Source: Chionoecetes opilio
Taxonomy: Eukaryota > Arthropoda > Malacostraca > Decapoda > Majidae
Reading direction: 5' to 3'
DNA: 64,000 bases
NCBI GenBank assembly: GCA_016584305.1
Contig: JACEEZ010001151.1
Span: 20,001-84,000 of the forward strand
The notes beneath the pieces were generated by a model, which had not been told where the DNA came from, did not search any database, and saw nothing but the letters and a program-made list of their open reading frames with translations. Both the position numbers and the translations under genes were made by a program. Shown here in pieces: positions 57,250 through 64,000 of this stretch (positions within the stretch are counted from its first letter, which is position 1; the number at the start of each line of letters is the position of its first letter).

Positions 57250-57775
57250 ATGAATTCCTGACTTTTTCTATTATATTTATGAATTCCTGACACTTTCTAT
57301 TATATTTTTGAATTCCTGACTTTTTCTATTATATTTATGAATTCCTGACTATATAATTTATGGATTCCTCCTGACCTTTTTTCTATTATATTTATGATTC
57401 TGACTTTTTCTATTATATTTATGGATTCCTGACTATTTTTCTATGATTCCTTGACTTTTTCTATTATATTTATGGATTCCTGCTTTTTTCTATATATTTA
57501 TGGATTCCTGACTTTTCTATTATATTTATGAATTCCTGATCCTTTTTCTAATTATATTTAATGATTCCTGACTTTTTCTATTATAATTTTAATGATTCCT
57601 GACTTTCTATTATATTTCTGTATTCCTGGAACTTTTTCTACATTATATTTATGGATTCTGACTTTTTCTATTATATTTTTTATGAATTCCTGACTTTTTT
57701 CATTATAGTTTATGATCCTGACTTTTTCTATTATTTTCTGAATTTCCTGATTTTTTATTATATTTATTCTTGTTT
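57250..57775 (+). repeat. ~27-bp TTTATGAATTCCTGACTTTTTC minisatellite, about 18-20 units
   Basis: Units of TATATTTATGGATTCCTGAC plus TTTTTCTAT with frequent 1-2-base length changes. The related element at 32.1 kb has only two or three such units. Confidence 0.93.
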
Positions 57776-58026
57776 TTTCCTTGTCTTTTTTTTACGCCAG
57801 ATTTGATGCATGATTTTGCAAATTTTAGCTCTTGTCCTTTCTGGTTCCAATTTTGATACAGCGGTAATTACACTTTTTTTTCCTGATATTCTTTGTCCTT
57901 CATATTTAAAAAAAAAATTATTATATAACACCAGATCTGATATACGGTAGGAGTGTTTTCAAGAATTCTGCTTTCTATTTTCGGTTTCCATTTTATAGTA
58001 AATTATTATTATTTTATTATTATTAT

Positions 58027-58069
<43 letters not shown>

Positions 58070-58460
58070 CACTGCCAGATTCTGATAGTAGCTATTGCAA
58101 TGGCTTTACTGGTGGGCTGCGAGCACGTGCACCCCCATCTTAGGGTGGTGCCCCCCCATTTTACACCTGTTCCCGCCACTGACAAGAGGCCGCGAGACCT
58201 ACACGTGGTAGTACTTTTAACATACTTACGTTCACCTTTCAACCCCATTCATGAAATTGTCTATCCTCCTTTTATAACTCACTATTGACTGCTAACTAAA
58301 CTACCGATCTAAGTACCTTATCTATTCCTTTCACTTTAACTATAGTACGTCTATGAATGTATCGTCTGAAGGAGTGCCAGGAACTATGACTATTTTGGCA
58401 AACTTCATAGATTATTGAAATCCACAATATAAAAATTAAATACGTAGTTTAGGTCCCCTT
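57776..58460 (+). repeat. Dispersed repeat, copy 2 (matches 32.2-32.9 kb)
   Basis: TTTTTTACGCCAGATTT..., the GATATTCTTTGTCC block, a ~50-base T run and then TCTGATAGTAGCTATTGCAATGG through AAATACGTAGTTTA follow in the same order as at 32205-32875. Only one orientation of the foldback subunits is present here. Confidence 0.88.
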
Positions 58461-58990
58461 ATAGCTAGTGCACTAAGCTAATGATAGGTTAAGATCGCTA
58501 CCCAGGGCAAAACCCTGGGGTATACAGGAACCATTTCCAACATCTGGTAACACATTACCAGGCTACACTTAAATAATCTGAAAAAGCAACATACTCTGGC
58601 GAGACGCCGTGCATCTGCCGCGGCCCGGGCTGTCCGCCACCGTTATCGAGCCATCATTTCTTTTCTTTTCCCTTCATCACGTCAACACCTGCTCCTCTCT
58701 GTAACACGTGTTGTTTGTATTCCAAGGCCAATGGTAAGCACCTGCCTGTTTTTGTGTTTACGTGGTGTGTGTGAAGTTTTTACCCATATCATGCTTCGTA
58801 TTCCTTCTGTAGGTTTTTTACGGGGATGAGTGTAGTTGTATTCTTACACCGGCCGGGGCCAGCTGTGTCTTAAATATTTTCGGCTGGTGTGTGTCCTGTG
58901 GTGTTTAAGCTACGCCCCAAGGGCGCGGCTTTACCCTTTACCTTCTCTCCCCCTGGGCATTATTTCCCCGCCAGGCGTCCCTGGCCTGAC
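58461..58990 (+). other. Transition into a GC-rich island
   Basis: Composition rises from about 58600. An open plus-strand run LARRRASAAARAVRHRYRAI (about 58598-58660) is followed by GC-rich sequence of unknown nature. This may be the 5' flank or terminal part of the retrotransposon that follows. Confidence 0.4.
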
Positions 58991-59520
58991 ACCTGGTCTG
59001 CCACGTGTCAGCGAGTATGGGGATGTTTTACGTAGTTCTCCCAGCCACGCCCCTCCCCCCGGCCGGCCCTCCCTTAGGGGCCCGGTGCGGGGAGAGGGGG
59101 GTTCGTGGTTCCTTCCGTGGTCTGCCACGTGTAAGCTGAGATGGGCGGATGGTTACGTAGTTTCTCCCAGCCACGCCCCTCCCCCCCGGCCGGCCCTGCC
59201 CATAGGCCGGTGCGGGGGGGTTTTTCGGTGTGTTTCCTGGTCTGGCCACGTATAGCTGCGATGGGCGGATGGTTACGTAGTTTCTCCAGCCACGCCCCCC
59301 CCCCCCCCGGCCGGGACCCTCCCATGGGTCGTGCGGGGGGTTTTGGGCACCTGGTCTGCCACGCCCCTGGCCTGCCACGTGTGCGCTGAGGATGGGCGGA
59401 TGTTACGCGCGGGTTCGCTTTTGCTGGTGCCCAACCTTCCCCCGCTCCCCGCCCGGACCCTCCCATGGGCCGTGTAGGAGGAGTTGAGCACTCCCCTGGC
59501 TGCCACGTCGACCCCCGCCC
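58991..59520 (+). repeat. ~115-130-bp GC-rich tandem repeat, 4-5 units
   Basis: TGGTCTGCCACGTGT..., GATGGGCGGATGGTTACGTA, CCAGCCACGCCCCTCCCCCC and GGCCGGCCCT recur from about 58998, 59120, 59239 and 59352, with a partial unit near 59500. Several overlapping open frames on both strands arise from it and are not genes. Confidence 0.88.
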
Positions 59521-61690
59521 CCCCTCCCCGACCATCACTTACCTGGGGGGTCCGGGGCAGTGCGTGTGGGCGATGCGTTGGGGTTTTGGGGGGTTTCGTG
59601 TTGCGTCTAGTTCCCTTTCCCCCTCACTGTTTACCCTTCTTTTCCCGCGGATCTATTGTGAGGCCAGGTGCTGCTCGGGTGTCTTTGTAGGTCCTGAGGC
59701 CACCATTCTGCTCCTCGCACGCCCCGTGCCTTCTTCGGCGAACCTTTTTCGTCCCTCCGATTGCCCGTATGCTGTGGTAGGCTGCGGCTCATCCTCCCCG
59801 TAGGGGGGTGGTGCTGCTTTACTGCGAGGCCTATGCTGACCTCAAGGAGTGGTGGTCGAAGTCTTTGAAGTCTCGCCAACGCAACCACTTCCCCGTCCTG
59901 TCCTGGGCGGACCGGTCCCTGGTTCTCGGCTGGGCCTCGGCCAAGTCGTCCATCTCATCCTCGCTCGCACCTCCCGACCCCTGCACTCTGCTTCCATGAG
60001 CTCTGCGTCGATCGTGCTGACGGGTGAGCGAAGATCTGGCGGTTCTCCTCAAGTCCCTCACGCCAATGACCGGCGACTTCCCAGGTCGAGGACTTGCCTG
60101 CTGGGGAAGAGGTGGTGAGTAGAGATCTGTTGCTCCTACGGCCTGGTCAGGCGTCTCCTGGGCCTTCCCCACCCGCACCTCCTGTACCTCTGGTTGTCGG
60201 CTTGGATGTCGTCAGTGGAAAGCTCCTTCATGTGCACGATGGAGGGCCACTTAACTTCTGGGTCCCATTCTCCGTACTGTGTCCGAGGCGGTCGAGGTTC
60301 CCCTCGCCTCTTCCCTCTCACCGGTGCCTCCTTCTGAAGTCTGTGGTAGTCTAGGATGATAACTTGTGTGCTCCGACGTGGGAAGAGGCGCTGCCCTAAT
60401 CCCTTGCCCACGCGGACGACGGTTCGGGGACTTCCGCCCCATGCTTCCTGCCGCCGGGCCCTTCCTCCGCCCTTTTCTTCTGAGGTGCCTTCTAGTGGCC
60501 ACTTCCCCTCGTCCCGCTGCGGAGGATGCCTTGGGACTCCCTCCTTCTTCCTCCGTCCTGTTTACCTGGGCAACCGATGCCACGTCGATTGCTTTTGACG
60601 AGACGGTGTGACGGCGGCTTGTTGCCAATCGGTTTCGTCTGGAGGACGGCTCCTGGGGCCCCAGTTCCGGACTTGAAGGTGCGGTCGCTCCGCCGGTGTG
60701 GACGGGGGACAGGAATTCCTCCTCTACCGCCGGTTCCTTTCTCTCGCCTGAACGCTCCCTGCGAAGCAGCCTGCGGTTTCTTCGGCGGCCCCGCTTTACA
60801 GTGAACTCGTCTGGTCCTCTTACTTTGGGTGCTGTAAGCCTAGTTTGGTCGGAGATGGCTTTTCCCGTGTCGTGGAGGGAAGCGCAGGATGCCCAGGTGG
60901 CTTCCTCCTCGAGGGCCAATACCTTTTGGCCCTTGATTGAGGCCGGCCTGACCCTTCCGAAGGTGTGGATAGCGGGTAGCCACCAGTGTTAACCGGGGTC
61001 CTTCTCAGTCCTGGGCCCCGATCCCGGTTCTCTCCGCCTCCTGGTGGCTTTGCCCCACGTGTGAGTTTTTGGTGTTTTGTTTTTTGCTGATTTCCTCCGT
61101 GTCCCGTTTTTCTGCCAAGGGACCTCCCGTGCGGGCGCATGCCGGTGAAGGAGGAGCTTTTTTCCGCCGGACTCAGGAGCGGCAAACACGCCCTCCCCTG
61201 TTGACCTCTTCTGTTGCCCTTCTTCAGTTCAGCTGCGGAGTGGCTCCTCCTCCCTCGCCGTGGATCACTCTTCTCTCTCCCCGGCCTCCCGGTCGGATGT
61301 CCTGTCGGGCTTTAAATATCGACCCGCTGTGATGCATTCGGGCGCCTCCTCCTCACGAGCGGTTCCGCCCTGCCTTGACAGGGCACGTCACTGCGCCGCT
61401 AGGCTCTTCGGCGCGAGGCTTTTTCGTGCCTGACGGATCTGACCTCGACACAGATTCCTCCGGATTAAGTCCCACTTCGATTCTGAGGTCTTGTCCGGAG
61501 CCCTCCTTGCAGCAGTTGTCCCTCGCCTCAATCCCCCCGCACCGTCACTCTGTGTCTTCTCCGGCCCACCAGACCGTCTCGGCCGGGGGTTTCCGGGAGG
61601 GGGTCCGCATGTTCGTCCGGGCTCTTCTCGTCGGGAGGGGCAGTCAGGAGTGCTCACCCCCGTGTGATGGCCCCAGGTCCTCTGTCGTCC
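59521..61690 (+). mobile_element. Putative gag-like region of the DIRS-type element
   Basis: GC-rich sequence with short plus-strand protein-like runs, for example EWWSKSLKSRQRNHFPVLSW (about 59845-59905) and, further on, WSEMAFPVSWREAQDAQVAS (about 60850-60910), separated by stops and shifts. No recognisable domain. Position directly upstream of the reverse transcriptase suggests the element's first ORF. The open minus-strand frames are GC-driven shadows. Confidence 0.4.
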
Positions 61691-62560
61691 CAGTCGGGTG
61701 GGCCTTCCGGGTTCAGGGGGCTCCTGGGCCTCTCGGCCTTTCGCTCGGGGCCCGCTAGAACTGTCCACTAAGCCTTCCTCCAAGGGTCGCTCTCGCTTCC
61801 TGAGCCTCCCTTCCTATGGCCTCTTGTCCTGGTTTCGGGCAGCCTGGCCGCAAGAAGAGTTGGGCCGCCAGGGTGTTCGAAACGGTCCTTTTCTTGCCCA
61901 TGGATGCCCTACCCGACCTCTCGGTCGACCTCCTTCTTGGAAGCCGTTCTCCACAGTGCTCGCCGCCCGACGTGTCGGAACATGCACTCCTCCTGGGGTA
62001 TGGAGAAAGGCGCGGGGAAAGGTCTTCCTTTCCGCATTTTCATCGTACCCAAGAAGACTCTTCGAAGGGGCGGCTTATCTTGGACCTCAGCCGCCTAAAC
62101 GGAATTTGTGCGCGCTCACCACGCGGTTTCCCGTATGCGTGACCTTGGCCCAGGTCCGCCTCGGGCTAAGGCAGGGGACTGATTGCGTCCCTCGATCTCA
62201 AGGACGCCTACTGGCATGTCCCCATTCCATCCTCGGTTCCCGGCGCTTGTCCTTGGCCTTTCCAGGTGGTATAGGACACGTGGGCAGTTCCCAGACTGCC
62301 CTTCGGGCTCTCCATCGCTCCGAGGGTTTTTACGCGGCTCACCAAGTGGTGGCTCAGCGAATGGTTCTGCAGGGTTCAAATTGCCTTCATGTATCTTGGA
62401 ACATTGGCTGGTGTCCGCCCCGTCCTCAGGAGGAAGCTGGTTCGCTATTCGAACAGAGCTTGGCGTGGAGATGGGGTTTCCTAGTCAACAAGGGAAAGTC
62501 CGTCCTTACCCCCGTCTGGTCCCCCGCATTACTTGGCTGGGCATGCAATGCGACTCCCGT
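61691..62560 (+). mobile_element. DIRS-type reverse transcriptase, frameshifted
   Basis: Reading across frames, the order is PFRIFIVPKKT (62028-62060), KGRLILDLSRLNG (62066-62104) and SLDLKDAYWHVPIP (62188-62229; the polymerase Asp motif). Next comes a segment with VVAQRMVLQG, ILEHWLVSAPSS where DIRS elements have an LDDWL-type catalytic box, and GFLVNKGKSVLTP. The 'VPKK...G.R.I.DL..LN' and 'SLDLKDAY.H.PI' signatures fit DIRS/Gypsy-like RT. With the catalytic Asp pair replaced and several frame breaks, this copy appears dead unless the assembly is wrong. Confidence 0.75.
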
Positions 62561-63470
62561 TCAGCTGCGGTCCGCATGCTCGGTGGAAAATGCGGCCAAA
62601 GTTCATCAACGCCTCCTCCGGGGCCTCGGTGTCCCCCGTTTTTATGTCAAAGAGGCATTGGGAGTCCCTTTCTCGGCTCGCTCAACCTACTTCGCCGCAG
62701 AAGTCACTCCCCTGGGGCCGTCTTCTCTCCGTCGCCTTTCCGGGTGGTGAACCAGCCGTTCAGGTGGCGACCCCGCGACTTTGCTTCCGGCCCCGTCCCT
62801 CCCCTGGCCCTCACACTACTAGACGAGTGGTTGGTGGAGGCGGTTTCTTCTCCGCGTGGACGGGGTGGCTGCCTCCGCCACACCTACGGTCCTTCGTGAT
62901 GTCGGAGATGCGTCGGACGTCGGGTGGGGCTACCAATCCTCCGACGGCCGTCAGGGTTGCGGCGGTGGTCAGGGGTGGAGCGCAGACTCCACAACATCAC
63001 GTCAAGGAGCTGCTGGTCCCCTTCTCTTTCTCCGATCCCGAACCCGATCCCAGATTGGACGGCTCTCTACTTCGAGATGGACAACATGGTCGCGGTCCAC
63101 TGTCTCGCCCCGCCCAAGGGACTTCCCGATCCGCCCTTCTGTTTGTCCCTTTCGGAGCAGATCTTCGGCCTGGCGGCCCGTTTCCCCTTCATCTGTCTGC
63201 CAGGTTCCTGCCGGGCGTGGAGAATGTGGTGGCCGACGCACTGTCTCTCGCTTCCAGGGCTCGTCGGATAGAGTGGCAGCTTCACCCGGAGGCGCTTTGC
63301 GGCTCTCTTCGGCGGTGGGCAACTCCGGAGGTGGGACCTCTTTGCGTCCCACCGCTCTTTCCCAACTACAGACCTTTTTGCGAGGGGGGGCCCGGACAGC
63401 TGCGGGCAGGCCCGGATCGGCCCTCACGGAGACTTGGAACATTTGGCGCCATGTTTACCTTTTTCCGGCC
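62561..63470 (+). mobile_element. DIRS-type RNase H region, frameshifted
   Basis: After a connection region, the segment SARFLPGVENVVADALS (about 63196-63246) is the end-of-RNase-H signature found in DIRS-like and related elements. It is followed by RRIEWQLHPEALCGSLRRW and a segment on TFGAMFTFFRPP. The frame changes several times. Confidence 0.72.
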
Positions 63471-64000
63471 TCCCTGCACCAGCGTCCCCTCCTGAGTATG
63501 CAACAAACTGGTTCCTACAGGGTGCAAGGTGCCTTGGGTGGCTCCTCTTGGCCGGCGCAACCGGGGTTCTCCGAACTGAAGGCCTGGTGTCCCTCCCCGG
63601 TTTCCTCTAGGGGCCCTCGCTTTTGCGTTGGAGGAGCTCCCGGCCCATGCTTCTTTCCACCTTGAAGCTACACGCCTGGGAGTTTCTCCGTAACCTCTCT
63701 CTCGTCGGACGGTCTCGGACGCGGTATGGAGGACATGTTGTGGCGGCTCTTCGCCCCGTCCCTCTACGAGACAGTATCAGTCTCACTGGAAGGCCCTTTC
63801 CGTCGTTCTCAAACTCAAGGTCCTCGCGTGAGTCTCTGAATCGGTCGTCCTGGATTTCCTGCTCCTTCCTGGCCCACGCCGTGGAGGTCCTCCGCTACTC
63901 CTCCACTCACTTGCGGCCCTGGCTGACCCCCTCAATACGGTTTGGGGTTTGGTCCTGGACCGCGGCGTTCTGTGACCTTGTTGAAAGGGGTTTTGTTCCA
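63471..64000 (+). mobile_element. Start of a DIRS-type tyrosine recombinase (runs off the edge)
   Basis: From about 63740: SLYETVSVS or, one base shifted, RQYQSHWKALSVVLKLKVL, then SESVVLDFL and HSLAALADPLNTVWGLVLDR. The YxSHWKAF and ALADPL-type segments resemble the N-terminal, core-binding part of DIRS integrases. The catalytic domain would lie beyond the window. Confidence 0.65.

Noticed and set aside
59028..61185. Long minus-strand open frames in the GC-rich island
   Set aside because: GC-rich sequence lacks stop codons by composition, and the plus strand carries the recognisable retrotransposon motifs.
61698..62750. Single intact 350-residue protein
   Set aside because: RT motifs are split between this frame and two others; this frame alone contains only pieces, so it is a frameshifted element.

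Overview
The window is eukaryotic genomic DNA. Spliced genes with GT/AG introns, tRNA-derived SINEs, non-LTR retrotransposon remnants, TTAA-, TA- and 8-bp-flanked DNA transposon remnants and an extreme load of (CA)n, (CT)n, (GGA)n and longer tandem repeats all point to an arthropod. The dispersed-repeat style suggests a decapod crustacean, possibly a crab; that assignment is inference. No bacterial features, operons or CRISPR arrays are present.

Layout. 1-5,125: fragment of a non-LTR reverse transcriptase (minus strand), a tRNA-Val-derived SINE, microsatellites, a degenerate ~157-bp satellite, and a complete hAT-like non-autonomous element with a perfect 8-bp target duplication. 5,126-27,220: a plus-strand gene for the corticotropin-releasing factor-binding protein (CRF-BP). 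Five coding exons are recognised; the 5' exon(s) lie outside or were not found. About 700 coding bases are spread over 22 kb, and every intron is filled with simple repeats, minisatellites, MITEs and a duplicated ~3.3-3.9-kb block. Exon 2 has two visible lesions (CG instead of AG acceptor, in-frame TGA), and its 3' end plus splice donor is repeated in tandem with a 43-bp period.

27,221-33,921: mostly repeats, including a (GA)n higher-order array, a 61-62-bp array and a foldback-type inverted repeat (31.8-32.5 kb) whose relative lies at 57.2-58.5 kb. 33,922-52,652: a minus-strand, many-exon gene for a large secreted protein. It has a signal-peptide-like N terminus, an acidic Pro/Glu-rich segment, repeated units containing 'NGVDF/DGVDL' followed by 'VTG'-type beta strands, and a Pro/Tyr/Thr-rich C terminus. 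Its exons are often interrupted by 1-2-nt shifts, more like consensus errors than simple decay. I cannot name the family securely.

52,653-58,990: AT-rich, with several small DNA-transposon remnants, one nested inside another with a readable TA target duplication. 58,990-64,000: a GC-rich compositional island that reads as a degenerate DIRS-type (tyrosine-recombinase) retrotransposon running off the right edge, with a ~120-bp tandem repeat at its left side.

The two host genes are not evidently related in function. I found no previously undescribed multi-gene system. The most notable signals are the tandemly repeated splice donor in the CRF-BP gene, the satellite that appears to have grown from a LINE 3' tail, and the nested TA-in-TTAA transposon insertion.
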